This document shows, piece by piece, positions 10,993 through 24,204 of a stretch of 64,000 bases of DNA. Every line of letters begins with the position of its first letter. Position 1 is the first letter of the stretch. The notes below the pieces were generated by a model that was not told the origin of the DNA, searched no databases, and saw only the letters and a program-made list of their open reading frames with translations. This DNA comes from Epiperipatus broadwayi (taxonomy: Eukaryota > Onychophora > Udeonychophora > Euonychophora > Peripatidae). The DNA lies in the NCBI GenBank assembly GCA_028023455.1, contig JAQFVV010012512.1, positions 3,505,935-3,569,934 of the forward strand. Reading direction: 5' to 3'. The position numbers and the translations under genes are program-made.

Positions 10993-13379
10993 GACAACTA
11001 GAGCAAAGGTTATATGGTTACAGTAATCTTTACAATTCAGTTATGAAGAAGAAGAAAAAACACAAACAAAAAAAAAAAATTCAAACAGAAATATAGTCAC
11101 ACTCAATTTTTCCCATTCCTCCTGCCATTTAGAGCTAGGTATATCAATCAGGCTTCAAATGCTGCTTCAAAAGGGACCAATGGGCACAAAATGAACTATA
11201 AGGAATTATTGTTTTCCTGATTATGGTGATGGTATTTATATATTGGACTAATGTTTTTTAGAAAAAATTAACTTTATGTAAATCTTCCAATTACATCAAC
11301 TGTTAGTAATAGCACACAGGTTGATATGTGCATAGTGTTTTGAGTGGTGTTGTTTTTTTGTTTTTTATTGTTTCTAATTTGTTACAAAATGTGTTAGAAT
11401 ACATTGTAGGGTTTTTATTAAACACACCATGCATACAGAATGAAAGTGCCTACTCAAATATTTACATAGATACACAAGGTGAAGGTATTAAAGATGGACT
11501 TTATGTTAAGGCATTAATTATTGAAAAATCCTGGAATGGTAGATCTTAGGTTTTTAAAACTTAACAAAAAATGTGAGACTGTGTTTCAACATGATCATCT
11601 GTCTTCATAAATTGCCTTTTATACCTGTAAAAAATGCTATGTGAGAAGTGATTCAAAGTTTAATAAGAAAATCACAATATTTTTGCTTTAGCATCCAAAA
11701 TTTAAATTTCCTAATTAAAAGCTGGTTATTAAGCTTAAATTTAGTTTTATTTACAGCATCTGCCGAGGGTATATGCTTTTTATTTTTTTTATAATACTTT
11801 TGCCCAAGTAAAGTATATATTTTATTCAAGATTGCATTAAAGTCTCCAAAAAGGAAAGTAAAATCTTTTGATGATGTTGATACACTTGAAATATTAAATG
11901 AGAAATAAGAGCTTTCTTTTTCTGAAAGTTCTTACTACAATGTTGAAGCATAAATACTGATAAAAAGGACACTAATACCATTGCACAAAACAATTTTTAT
12001 TATCATCATCCTTCCAACAAGTCATCTAGAAATTAGAAGACTAGAAGCTATCCAAATCAGCCCTCCCAGAAAATTCATTATCTTGCCATGTTTTTTCTCT
12101 CAATAATTTGTCTTTTGCAGAAAAAAAAAAAACTTAATAGCCCCATCATCTAGTTTAATTAAACTACTTTTTCATTGGATTACAAGTTTCACTAGAATTG
12201 TTACATTAGTCTTGAACTTTGAAAGCTTCTTAATCACAAGTACTGCCCTATATTTGATCTTGAAAAATATCATTAAGCAAAGTTTGCACATTTAATGTAT
12301 CTTTATTTAGAAGTAAAAAATCATTTATATATATATCCGAGTGTTATATGCAAATGTCTAAGAGGAAATTTAAAATTGCACAGTACGACATTTGTTCTAT
12401 ATTTTGATGATGCATAATTCACATTTCTTGAATTTTTAATAAGAACTAACAACTTTACAAAGAAGATCCTTTTAGTAATTCAAAAAATTTACAAATAAAT
12501 AAATGATTCATTATTTAGAAAGAATAAAATCACTGCTGGTGCATTTTAATAATGCAAGAATTGATCAAAACTTATGATGTGGCATTAAAATTGAGATTGT
12601 ATAATACATTGTGTTAAGAGAGTGCTAAAATGTGGCAGACTATTACCACAATTGTCAACGTTATTATTTGAGCAGAGTACTTTGTGTTTAGCTATTCTAT
12701 CTTTAAGAATTAGTCTTAAACCTTAATACCTACATGCATATGTTGTCATCCTCATCTGGCTGGGTAAAATAAGTCTAGTATGTTTTCTTTATAGCTAAGG
12801 CAGCCATTCTTTCAATGTGAATGGAAAATAAATGAATATTTAGCTATTTTTGTCTTGAGAATAAAAGTTCCCGATTAATTTATGTTGGTTAGATGTTTGT
12901 CGGTTGTAACATGATGCAATCTATTTTTATCTTTATATCTGATAGAAATAAACTTGATGCTCATTATATTTTTAATTTTTTATGATTTTTTTTTTTTTGT
13001 AATTAATTTTGAAGATGATTAACAGAGTTTGGTCAAAGACTTAATTGTTGTGGTTATTTTTTTCATTTTAAAAGGGAAAAAATGGGTACAGTGATTTGTC
13101 TTTATATTTATAATGTATTTATAACTAATAATATGTAGATGTTCTTTTAATTGAATTAGGGGTTCACTGACCCAGTACTTATGCCATTTCTTTTGTTAAT
13201 GATGGAGGTTGCATCTTATTGCAGTCATTGTTTTTAATGGATGTTTTAACATTCATCTAAACAACTCAGGTTATATTTGAATTTCTGTCCTCAGCTTTCA
13301 ATATTTAGATTCCACATATTTTTCCAATATTGAATAGCCATGTGGGTTATCTACTTTGAACAAAATCTTGAACTATCTG
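10993..13379. other. No gene seen
   Basis: AT-rich sequence without recognisable coding motifs. The frame at 11328-11549 (plus) is open but featureless. Confidence 0.5.
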
Positions 13380-13399
13380 AAAAAAAATCTCCACATCTC

Positions 13400-13490
13400 T
13401 GCCTAGATTTGAACCTTCAATCATGAACATGAAAGACCTAATGCATGATCCACTTATTAGATGCCTTTCTAAGCTAATGCTTTAAAAAAA
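13400..13490 (-). repeat. Possible tRNA-derived SINE fragment
   Basis: Read on the minus strand, the block has ggttcaaatctaggc, close to a tRNA B box, about 45-50 bases after a weak A-box-like ctaataagtggatc. Spacing fits a tRNA-like unit, but the match to the SINE families in this window is poor. It could be a diverged copy or an independent tRNA-derived remnant. Confidence 0.3.
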
Positions 13491-13764
13491 TTTAAGCTTA
13501 TTTTTCAACTCTATGGAAACATAAGAATTTCATTCCAGGAATGAACCATGCATGAACCAGTGGATATGTGATTGATCAGGAGAACAAGAATTTTGAGCAG
13601 AGATGGGAAAAAATGAAAAAGAAAATTTAAAGAAACTGTTAAACTAATTACCGGACAATTGCAACTACACCATAAATCAATCAAGTGTGGTATTGCATAG
13701 GGCCTTAAAGCCAACCATTAATTAATCTTGCCTTCAAAAGTGAAAAATAGAAAAGTTAGAAAAT

Positions 13765-14034
13765 ACCTTGTAGATAAATATATAAAGTTTAAACTGATTA
13801 TTGCCTTTGATAGAATAGCCTGGTTGGTTAGAACGTAACTTTAAATCCACTATTCACAATCGAAAGATTTTAGTTCTATTTCCATGCTACCTGCTAGTGG
13901 TTATATCAGTAGCACCTGAATAATAAAGGAAAATAATACCACTCAAAATATGGTATTCCATGCAAAAGTTTGAATTTTTTTCAAAACATTTAATAATTCA
14001 ATTAAATGGTGAAAATAATCCAATATGGAACTAC
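13765..14034 (+). repeat. SINE-1 copy (tRNA-like head, Penelope-type tail)
   Basis: Shares its whole length, by eye, with the 3' ends of the Penelope-like elements at 35951-40488. It opens with a version of ctcatggataaatatataaa, then attgcctttgatagaatagcctggttggttagaac (A-box region), a degraded B-box region, the block aggaaaataataccactcaaaat, and the terminal phrase ggtgaaaataatccaatatgg. No Penelope coding sequence precedes it. It is either a free SINE or a 5'-truncated Penelope copy. Confidence 0.65.
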
Positions 14035-14705
14035 AGATATATCATAATAGAATATTAGCACTAGAGCATGTAAATAGTATGAATAATATTAATTGAAAAA
14101 ACAGAATGCAATAAAATTAGACTGTTTTAAGGCAGTCTTTTATTCTAATTTGGCACTCATTGTGGATAATTTTTATATATTAATATTTTAATTTTATACA
14201 AATAGTATTAAAACTGTTAGTGGAGTTATTTAACTAACTACTATGAATATGCAAAATAAAAACATGATTAATAATTATAGGATAATTAATCATATTACTT
14301 TTAAAAATACAATATAAACTCTTTTGTTTTCTGCTATTGACAGACTTTTAAACTATTAGATAAATTTATCTTTTTCTTTTTGCTTATTAAAATTTTTTTC
14401 ATGTATTAAATATTAATTCCAAAATTAGAAGAGTTACTCTCATTAACAAGATTGCTAACACAGTTGTTAATTTTAAGATTTTTTTAAATTTTATTTTAAT
14501 AAATATATATTATATTATGAATGAAATCATTTAAATGTTCTATATTAGCTCTTTAATGGATTAATAATCGAAGACCCTTAAATATTCTCATTTATAATTT
14601 TATAAAATATGGCTCTATAATGTATTAATTACATAATTGGTTATAAATATATATTTTCAAGTTTGACATATTTTTCATTAATTGACATTTACAGTGTATA
14701 TTTAG

Positions 14706-14880
14706 GATAGGGATAATCCCTAATTTAATATATTAAGTTGTGAGTACAGAAAGTTTGCCACTTGTGAATTAAATTTTGGTAGTTTGCTGTTTATGAATAC
14801 TAAACAAATGATGAAGATATATGTAAGAAATTGTGATCTGGACCAAGGAGACAATCTAATTCCATTTGAACATGTCCACA
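14706..14880 (+). repeat. Unnamed dispersed repeat, copy A
   Basis: About 170 bp alignable by eye with 24205-24375. Shared phrases include ggataatc-cta-tttaat, then a block around cacttgtgaatta, then atttgctgtttatga and tgaagatatatgtaa. Divergence is high. No coding motif or tRNA boxes are seen, so the class is unknown. Confidence 0.45.
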
Positions 14881-16825
14881 TATCCTTTAGACTTTTTTTT
14901 TTTAACTGTTTGCTAATTTTCGCATTCCATTATATTCTATCTTTAGTTATGTTTTCCTAATGAAAGCAACATCTATTATATAATATCCTCAAGATTGTCT
15001 TTATAACATAAACAAGATCTGCTTATTCCATGAAAATTATGCTCAAGTTCATAGTAACTTATTTAATAAGCCCATCTCTTTCTATTTGTTCATTTTACTT
15101 GCCCAATGAACCAAAATTATACTTTTATGATATTAGATTCAGTATCATCACACTATGCAGGATGAAGAGTGTTCTGAATGGTGTTAAAACCTTGCTATTT
15201 TATTTTTAGAATATCATTCTTAAATGTTTTTCCAATGTTTTTATATTATGTATGATAGGAGATCCATGTTTCATTTCCATATAACAATTTGAAAAACAAT
15301 AGGCCTATATATAATTAATTTACTTTAAATATTTTACATCATTGTGATGAAATATTTTGTTTTTAAATAATAGAATCTCATTTAAGACTGAGTTAAACCT
15401 CAATAACTTTTCTGTATAAAAAAACTACTAACATATTTAATTTGATTCCCATCTTAATATAACCATTCAAGCTAAAAATTGCTAGATTTTTTTTTTTTTT
15501 TTACCTCTCTTGCTGATAATTTGAATTTCTTTGAACATTAATTTTTAAAGCAAAGTATTTATAGGTTACATTGAAAACATCAAGTACTTTCTGCAATGAT
15601 ATGATCCCTTGGATTGTTAAGAATAATACACTTAACTGCATATATAAAAATAATAGACCCAACACTCCTTTTTTTTTTTTTTTGAAAACAAAAAAAAAGA
15701 TTTTATTTCCATGACAGAATTGTTATAAATCTTCTTCTTTCCTGATGTTTTAACCACTTTATATGATATCATATGATTACCATTTTTATGACTTTTATCA
15801 AAGGAATCCAGAAATAGATACAAAGGCAAGTTCTTAAGTAAAGCATTCTCAGCAATTAATAACAAAAAAAGGAAGAGATGAATATATAAAAGAGATAAAT
15901 ATTGGCATATTTGTAAATCTAGAAGCTAAATAAATGTTCTCTTTTTTTTTGTTATTTTTAATCATCGTTAAACACTCCCATCAAAATTATATTGCATTTG
16001 GAAGTCTGTTTCAAGAAATCACTTATAAACAAATTCAAAAAGTACTGTTACAAAAATTGTAAATAATGTTAAAACTAGTACAATAAACAGTCAAACGGCA
16101 GAGCAACAAAATTACCAAAAGTTAACTATAAGGAATGTCGACTGAAGGAAAAGCGAATTAGAAAAATATCAACTTGGAAAAAACAAAATTCTTAACATAT
16201 ATAAGTTTAATAATTCTTATCTTGTCAAATTAAATTTATTAAGATATAATAAATTTTTACCAAAAGATGCAATCTCTCTGTTTGAAGTTGTTTTCTGTTG
16301 TGGTAAATAACATCCAATAATTTGTGAGTTGCTATTTTGAAGCCATTATTTTATGGTTATAAGAAGTGATGTTTATTATAAATTGATTTTAATTATAGAT
16401 AATATGCAATGCTTTCCTAATGTTAATTCAAAGTAAACATTGAAATAAAATTAATGTTTTATTAATAATAAAAAACAAAAGATTAACTATTAGTATTTAT
16501 GTCTTATTTAAGAATAAATAACATTATTAAATTTTTTTGTCGTATACTACTTGTTGGATAAATGCTGTGAATATAAATAAATGTATATATACTTAGAATC
16601 TATTTATTTAGTGTATTTGTTCATCATTTGGAATAAAAAATAGTCTTTCTTAATTAAAAAAAAAAAAGTATTTAAGACTAGTTAGATTTTTATCTTTTCA
16701 AGACTATTGGATAAAGAAAGAAGTTAACCATCTTTCCAAATCTTTTTTTTTTTTTTAGAGTTAAAGTAAACTGATTAAACTACTTTAACTATACAATATT
16801 TTTTATACAAATAAAAAGTTAAATC
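14881..16825. other. No gene seen
   Basis: AT-rich sequence with T-runs near 14890, 15490 and 15670. The minus frame 15632-15865 is open but contains lysine runs from poly(T) and no motif. Confidence 0.5.
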
Positions 16826-16916
16826 GAGAAGTTCAAGCATTGAAAAGTAATAGAGTTAGGCAATGATCCGTGAACTTTGAACTCCAGAGTCTGTCATTCG
16901 ACTGCTGCGCCAAAAT
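16826..16916 (-). repeat. SINE-2 copy
   Basis: On the minus strand it reads ggcgcagcagtcgaatgacagactctgg, an A-box-type start, then a middle region, then caatgcttgaacttct, the degraded B-box region shared with the other SINE-2 copies at 19.5, 34.6, 46.5 and 60.3 kb. The tail is missing or unrecognisable. Confidence 0.55.
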
Positions 16917-18778
16917 ACACAGAGCTTCTATTCTTTTCTCAACCACTTCCAGCTATATCTTGGCAGCTTGTCTCTTGAATAGGTATGGTGACCCTTCCAG
17001 CTGTACTATGACAGTTTGCCTCATGCCAATATTTGGTTCTAGCAGCTTCAAGTCCTAAAGATGGACTTGCCTCATAGTGTCAACCATCTAGCTTTGATAG
17101 CTATTGTTTGGAGATAGTGTATTCTGTCTTTCTGATTTGATAGTAGTTTTCTGGATAATATATATGCTTCAGTTTAGGTTTAACAGTAGTTTTCTGACTC
17201 TACCTTCAAAAAGATTAACTATTCATTGCCAGCTCCCTATCTTTAATGAAGACATTTGAATTCAGTGAGCATCATTGCCTATTGGCCCATTCTTGCCATT
17301 GGCTATGCATTAGCTATCAGTAAATATTCATAGGTTCATGGCGATGAATGCTGAATGCTCCGATCTGCTCTAGATAAGACGGAATCTAGACTAGTTCATT
17401 ATTTGAAGGCAAGGTGAGATATGATAGCTTCAATACAAATTGATACACTAGAAACCATATCAATAAAAATTTAAAATTTCTAATATTTATTAATTAGAAT
17501 TAATAAGTAAATATATACAATTATATGTTAGCATTATTTTAAAACACAATTTTCGTATCATTTTAGTATACATAGTGGGTCGATTGCTCTGCCATGTGTT
17601 AAATAAATCTCACCGCACACACTAAATGGTATTCAATTTTCTTTACAAATTTTGTTTATTTTATTAACTAAATATTTCATCCTATACTCTATTGTTTTAC
17701 ACATTCTGTCATCACTTCCAAAGTTTTTTTTATTACTATTCGTAGGAGGAATATACTTATAGATAAATAGATTTTTTTTAATACCGGACAATAATTATTT
17801 CTTTAAAAATTTATAAATTTCAATAGATAATTAATGTTTATAGATATGAAAACAAACTTTTAATTATCAAAAATATTAATAAAAAATCTTATATAAATAT
17901 AATCAGAAATCCATCTTTACTTAATTTTTTAATTACAGTTTTGAGTAAACGTTTTTTAATCTATTCTTAAATACTTTTTCTAATCTTATAACTACAATAA
18001 ACGTTGAATTAACTTTGTCCATTCTTTATATTCTATTGCTCATTATTTAAAAAACAATTTAATCAACTTTCTCTAATTACTATAATTATCACTTTTACAA
18101 TATTAGTGCAAAAAATTTTAATTACTATCTTATAATTACTTTGATCATTTACTGATCAAGTCTTTATCATTATTTCTATTTAAATAAAAATTGGTTTTTC
18201 TGTCTCAAAATATAAAAAATTCTCTAATTATTCCATTCTTACATTTTCAAGACTTTCTAAAATTTTAATATTCAAATCTGAATATTTATATTTTTGTATA
18301 TACATATAAATATATTTTACTTTTTTAACTGTTATTATTACCCATGGCTTCAGATATCCATAGTAAAGCTTGGAACTCAATGGCAGCAGATACGGAGGGA
18401 TTAAATGGATTTAAATTATGGGCTTAATCCTGAATTTTATTTGGCCCAACTTATGACTGTAAGTGAAGATTTCATGAATTGAAGGAACTATCTAATATAA
18501 ATAATATTTTATCAAATTTTATGAAGTTAGGAAGACAATTAAAAAGATATTTGATTTAAAAAGTTAACATATTTTGTTACAAAGGCAGAAATCTTAAGAA
18601 ATAAATACAGATAATTCAGTTTTATGTTTTTCAAATTATCATTTTGATGAAGAAGAGTACAAGACCGAAACCACATAAGAATCAACAACATAATATTTAC
18701 ATAATAACATAAACACACATATATATTAAGAAGGTGAAATGGTGTGGGGATTAAGATGTTAAAAAAAATGGTAGTAGA
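16917..18778. other. No gene seen
   Basis: The first 500 bases (to about 17430) are somewhat GC-richer, with a small imperfect tandem repeat around ttccagct...gcttgtctct (about 16945-17015) and a doubled agtagttttctg (about 17145 and 17190). The frame at 16870-17058 (plus) overlaps a SINE and is not believed. The rest is AT-rich. Confidence 0.45.
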
Positions 18779-18871
18779 TGGACAGCTAAAGTTATAAACT
18801 GTATCCCAAGAGATGGTAAGAGATCTAGAATGTGGCAGAATGTAAAGAGAAATACATTGGATAAAAGTGGT
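18779..18871 (+). mobile_element. LINE 3'-end coding remnant
   Basis: About 31 codons read WTAKVINCIPRDGKRSRMWQ and on to NVKRNTLDKSG. This matches the conserved C-terminal phrase of RTE/CR1-type LINE proteins (W-TAKV---IP-GKR-R--P---W). Nothing of the rest of the ORF is left upstream, and A-runs follow at about 18870-18897. Confidence 0.45.
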
Positions 18872-19513
18872 TAAAAAAAATGTTAAAAAAAAAAAATAGT
18901 AATACAGCTATCACAATTTTTTAAATCTAAAATGCACTGTTTAAAAGTTATTTTCAATTACTTTTTTAAAAGCAAAATTTAAATTTAAAAATCTAATTAT
19001 AAGATAAATTTATTTCTGTGATTATTTTTAAAAAATAATTTGAAATCCAAAGTTTATTCATTATAAATTTTTACCGTCAAATTGATCAAAATAGCGTGAA
19101 TGAACTTGAAATAGAACTAAATTTAAACCTATCACAGGTCGATTTGAAAATGTCGTTATGTGACATTTAATTAATGAAGAAAATAGTAAATATTTAATTT
19201 TTAAGAAAAATTAAGTGTGATCCCATTTAAATTGTTCATTAATCCACTTAGAACTGGAAGGGGATTGCCAAGAGATAAACATTCATGCTCTTATGAATGT
19301 ACTTGGTGAGTGCTGCATTGTTACAATCATGTTTTATGTTATATAATCTGTGGATTTGACCAATCCAGATTATCTTAGAATAATTGAATACTAATTATTA
19401 ACCAGTTTTCAATAATTATTGATTTTTATTAATGCTGCAATATAAATTAGTTGCAGTTTTATCTTATTCATAAAAAGAAAAGGTATACATGTTTATGTTT
19501 TGACTCTAAATGC
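18872..19513. other. No gene seen
   Basis: AT-rich, with no recognisable motif. Confidence 0.45.
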
Positions 19514-19790
19514 TCTTCATGGTTTAGTGAAATGGTGGACTCTGGAACTCACAGTACTTAGATCATGGCTCTGCTCTTTGCTTCTGGTGCTTGAACTTCT
19601 CATGAACTCCCAAGCAATAAGCCATTTGATAATTTTCCACTTTGTGGTTTGCTCTGTAATGGAGTATCAGATTCTGGAACTCAAAGCCCATGGATTGTGG
19701 CCAATTGTTATTTCCAGTGCCCAAACTTCTTATGAACTCCTGAGTAATAAAGCATTTGATTATTCTTTATTCATAAAATATGAGATTTTA
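19514..19790 (+). repeat. SINE-2 head-to-tail dimer
   Basis: Two units of about 125 and 150 bp in the same direction. Each has gaaatggtggactctggaactca or ctgtaatggagtatcagattctgg (A-box region), a central part, then gtgcttgaacttctcatgaactcc or gtgcccaaacttcttatgaactcc, then the tail agyaataa(ag)c-atttgat. The open frame across this dimer (19500-19796) is the fortuitous translation of the repeat. Confidence 0.65.
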
Positions 19791-20899
19791 GAATAAACTC
19801 AATCAAAGAATAACAAATTATCAGTGACATACCTAGAAAATTGAACCTGTCCTTGTGTAGAAACACACACCTTATTAATTATTAAAATGGTAAAATATAT
19901 ATATATAAACAGTAGGAGAACTATTAAGTCAAGAAGATAGGGAAGAAGATAACCTTCTGTTCCTCGGTCATTGGACAACTATATGATTTAGTTAACAGTA
20001 CTAAGTCAACTTCATACTCTTTTTTTTTTAAAGTTCAATTTATGGATGAATCGTTCTGTGTTATTATTAAGAAAGGTCCAACTCTTGTGATAATCTGACC
20101 AGATCTCATAGTAATAGTATATTAATTGTTCTAAAGGATCAGTGCAGTTACTAATATTGTATTAGTTGGTCTAAACATGAAGGAGATTGTTCTAAACTAA
20201 AATTGTAAGGTTAACTTCTAACTGGAGAGGGAAGAAAGACTAGCTGCTCTGGAAGTTATGTAAATTTACTTGAAATCTAGTTAGCTTTTGAATATAATGT
20301 TTATCCTTTATAAAATAATTGGTAATATTTTAGATAATGATGTTATCTTTTATAGCCAAACTGGTGAATGTTAGTTACCCTCTCTTTTAGATAAATGAGC
20401 AGAAAAACTGTTCTTCTGAGGCAAAACATCAAAGCAGTTGATAGTGCTTCTTGCGGATCTATTATCACAAGAGTACAATTTAATGTATATCAAAACTGCT
20501 CTTAGGGTATTAGTGATAATATCTGCTACCAACGGCTGATATTTGAACCCTTTTAACATATAATTACTATCAAATAACTATTCATAAGTCACTACATATT
20601 CCAGATCACTTGACGCAGGCATCTGTACTGAGCTATATTTTTTTCATAGAATTTTGATGAGCATATAAATAATTTTTCAGCTTATCGAATATGTAATGCT
20701 GAGAATGTAAACCTATTCACAGAATAAATGAATATATTATTAAGATAATTCACAAGTTAATTTTTCAAAGTTCATTTGATGTAATAATCAATAAATTTTA
20801 TTAGCACAGTTTTTAAATTCTAATTATATAGAAGGTAATCATCCCTCCTCACTAGTGCTGTTCTTTCGCTCCAGCCACAAGATAGAGACATTGAGAAAA
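19791..20899. other. No gene seen
   Basis: AT-rich sequence with a short TA array near 19892-19905. The minus frame at 20371-20559 lacks motifs. Confidence 0.45.
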
Positions 20900-20995
20900 T
20901 AAGAATGATGTCTTATCTTCAAATGCAAATACAATTATATGAGCCAATCTTAAGTGTCTAGAAATGAGAGCATGAATATATAAACCGTCTATATA
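20900..20995 (+). repeat. Partial copy of the 29.7/44.0-kb inverted-repeat family
   Basis: Sequence around 20940-20990 (gccaatcttaagtgtctag, then aaatgagagcatgaatata) matches the inner portion of the repeat at 29725-29954 (ggcaaatcttaagtatttg, then aaatgagagcgtgaagata) and its complement at about 43980-44030. The flanks are not alignable. Confidence 0.45.
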
Positions 20996-21143
20996 ATTAA
21001 AATTCATTTTAATAGATTCTTTGAAAATTCAGCTTATGAAGTATCTTAACATATTCAGATTTAATAGGTATATATATGTATGTATCAATTAATATGCATA
21101 TATACAAAATGAATCCTATAGTGAAACCAGTTTTATAAATTTA

Positions 21144-21288
21144 AGTTCGGTACAAGATCTGTGTGATAAAACAATACAAAAAAAAGATATATATATAGTG
21201 TATATATATAAAACAAAGTTCTGTTCAAGATCTTCATGATAGAGCAAAACAGTATTCGTTTATATATATAATGTGTACAGATAAAACA
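21144..21288 (+). repeat. Two-unit tandem repeat, about 72 bp
   Basis: Unit 1 (21144-21214) starts agttcggtacaagatct and ends in TA-rich sequence plus aaaaca. Unit 2 (21215-21288) starts agttctgttcaagatct and ends the same way. The TA cores have drifted in length. Confidence 0.6.
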
Positions 21289-21469
21289 GTCTTAAAATAG
21301 TTCTTCGCAGAAGGCCTGTCTAAAAATCATCTTCCTAAAGAAACGGCCAAGAGGCATAGCTGAATGGTTATGGTTTTAATAGTTTTCCACCCTTGTTTTA
21401 TCTTCCAATTAAGAAAGCTTGTTAATCTTTTTCTAACCAAATAATTGTAGTTAAAATGGTAAGCTAAGG

Positions 21470-22235
21470 GAATAAACGTAAATTGAGATTATTTAAACTA
21501 TCTAGATTTTGCAGATGATGTAATGTTTTCTCAAATAATGCTTCGGAGCTTCAGGAAATGTTGCAATAATTATCAGATGAAAATAAGAAAGTAGGATTAA
21601 AGGTTAAAAAGACTAGAGTAATGTTAAATGGATTTGCTCAAAAGAAGAAAATAAAAATTGATAATGATAAGTTAAAAGTTTACAATTATAAATATCTTGG
21701 CCATATTATTACTACAGATGGAAACATAATGCATGAGATTAATTGTAGAATTAAACTTACTTAAAGTTTGGGTAGAAATAACAATATTAAAATGAAGTAT
21801 GCCTATGGGTTTGAAAAGAAAGATTTTTAACAAATATGTTTTGCTAGTTCTTACTTATGGATCTGAGACTTGGACAATTAACAGAAGAGCAATAGAGAGA
21901 CTTTAGATCATTCAAAAAATATGGAGAGATGCATGGAAGGAGTAACAAAAAAAGATTGAAAATGAAATACTTGGGTAAGAGAACAAACAAGTGTTACTGA
22001 CATTATTGAAAGAATTAAGAGACTGAAGTGGAGTTGGTTGGACATGAAGAGATGATAATCTATGGATAGCTTAAATCAAACTAGATTCCAATAGATTGTA
22101 AAAGATCTATAAAGGAACCACATGTGAGATGGATGGATGAAATAAGAAAATGTGCTGAAAGAGGTTTAATGTGCAATAAGTCAAAAATATTTGAAAATGA
22201 TGATGATGTTGAATTGTAGTTAGCCATGGGCTGGT
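21470..22235 (+). mobile_element. RTE LINE, 3' portion, decayed
   Basis: The RT catalytic box is visible as YLDFADDV (21499-21522), preceded by GINVN and a stop. Then come SELQEML, KKVGLKVKKTRVM, KIKIDNDKLKVYNYKYLGHI (about 21655-21705), a YGSETWTI-like block at about 21855, and the C-terminal phrase PHVRWMDEIRKCAERG (about 22120-22165). These are the ordered landmarks of the RTE RT thumb and C-terminal region. Stops and frame changes are scattered throughout, and everything upstream of the catalytic box is lost or unreadable. Confidence 0.85.
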
Positions 22236-22399
22236 TATCTAAAAGAAAAATTTCTTTGTTTTAAATATTTTCAGGTTTCAAATAGACTTACTTTTTTTTT
22301 TCCACTTTTACCCAGCTTAGTTTCAAGTTGCTATTTATGGTCATGACAGATGATTGCACTATTCTCTATAATATTAGGCATCTCTCAAAGTCATTGTTT

Positions 22400-23290
22400 T
22401 TAACCATTACTAGCAAACTGCAGAATGAAAGTCTCTCCATGTTTAATCCAGTTGTCCAGTGACTAGCTTCTCTTCTCCACAATATACCAATAAACTTCCT
22501 TATTTCATCGATTTTTCTCACATGGGTCTGTCTTTTACAATCTTAGGATTTAGTTTACCATTTTAACTATCCATCTAGTGATCTCTTCTAGCAATATATT
22601 CAGTGTAACTCAATTTCAATCTTGATTCTTGCAATGATGGTGATATACATTAGTTTTCTCATTCAGCTATTTCACTCTTGATCCTTTCTTGCTGTTCTCA
22701 ACCTACATCTCTCCATATTTGGATGAATGGTCTGAAGTCTTTTAATTGCTTGTCTGTTAAATGTCCAAATTTCAGAACACTTCTATTAAAAACCTTTCTT
22801 TTCAATCACACAGATTTTTTTTCAAATTAAATTGTATCTACCAAAAGCATTCCATCCCAGTTTAATTCTATGATTAATTGCATCCAATATGTTTTCATTG
22901 ATATAAATATTCTGACCAAGGTATTTGTAGTTGTTAATTTTTTCTAATTCATGACTATTAATCTTTATTATCTTCTGAGAACTCTATTGAATATTAATTA
23001 CTTTTGTGTTCTTAGCATTTACCTTTAGTTCTCCTTTCTTATTTGTATCTGATAATTCTTGCAACATTTGCTGCAGCTCAGTAGCATTATTTGCAATATC
23101 AATAACGTCACTTGCAAAATCACTGCTTTTGCATTTTGATAAATATTCTTCAGATATTCTGGATTTATAAAATCGAATACCTTGCCATAATCCACAATTT
23201 CAAAGCTTAATTACAATTCATATTCGCTGATTCTTTATAATATTTCCTAATACTTGTTTATAATGCATTGTGCTAAAATTAATTTTAAAA
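22400..23290 (-). mobile_element. RTE LINE, 3' portion, decayed, opposite orientation
   Basis: On the minus strand a weak VDYG block (about 23165-23215) is followed directly by QNAKA, then FASDVIDIANNATELQQML (about 23060-23125), where FADD has become FASD, then NNYKYLGQNIYINENI, INHRIKLGWNAFGRY, remnants of the TW-interacting region, and HVRKIDEIRKFIGI near 22480-22535. An internal deletion has removed most of the RT palm. It lies tail to tail with the element ending at 22235 and is about as diverged from it as unrelated insertions of one family would be. Confidence 0.8.
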
Positions 23291-23778
23291 ATTATAAAAA
23301 GTTATTTGCAGTCTGCTATATTCAAAGATGTTGTTTTTAACTATTTAACGATAATCTCGGTTTAAAAAAGAAGTATCCAAAATTTTAAAATGAGGCTTCA
23401 AAATTATCCAAGCAATAGTTGATTCTTATCTTTCATATATGTGATGTAAAAAGTGTTAGAATAAAAACATAAACATGTATACATAATAAATAAGATCTCT
23501 TCTCTGGATATTCAGTCAAAAAACCCTTCAAATAAGAAAAATATAACAAAAGATATAATCTTCATGCATACAATTTTTAAATATTTTCTTAGCTCTAAGC
23601 AAATATCAAAGCCTTTTCATTTAGGGATTTGGAGTCTACATTAGATTCAAGGACATCCATAAATTACTGTGCTTAATAATTCCACAAGATATAATCAAAC
23701 AAAAAACTGTCATGAACTACACAGCTAATATCTGTTCAGTTTTTACATATGATGTCAGAATTTAAAAATTAATAATTG
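23291..23778. other. No gene seen
   Basis: AT-rich sequence between the RTE remnant and a dispersed repeat. Confidence 0.4.
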
Positions 23779-23840
23779 GTTTCTTGTTTAGGACGTCATG
23801 TGACATTAGCGCATCAGAAGTGATAGGTTGAGCTTTGATC
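23779..23840 (-). repeat. Dispersed short repeat (family 3)
   Basis: On the plus strand it reads ggtttcttgtttagg, cgtcatgtgacatta, gcgcatcagaagtgatagg. Related phrases occur at 27968, 32420 and 50858. The plus-strand start resembles the complement of a SINE tail (caataaacca), so I place the element on the minus strand. Confidence 0.4.
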
Positions 23841-24204
23841 AAGAACCTTTAATTCTCAAATTTTCTATCATTCAATCATTGCAGTAAAACACAGAGCAAT
23901 GTCACAGTTGAGAGTTTTAATTAAGAAGTACAGATTCTGTGAAAATTATTGTGAATAACTAATTAGCTGTCTTACATATATGTAATAATTAAATGTATTA
24001 GGCTATAATAATACTGCAATTAAATAATTAAACATTACTTCATCAATGCATCTATTCATATTTATATATATACACTTACTTTACATGAAAGTGGTATAGT
24101 GAAAGTTATCAAATTGTCAAAACAGGCGTGAAAATTTAATTATTGATTTCTTAATTAAAATGCAGACATATTAGTTTTTAACTGAAATTTAAAGTTTGTA
24201 TCTA

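Noticed and set aside
19500-19796. 98-residue plus frame
   Set aside because: Translation of a SINE-2 dimer.
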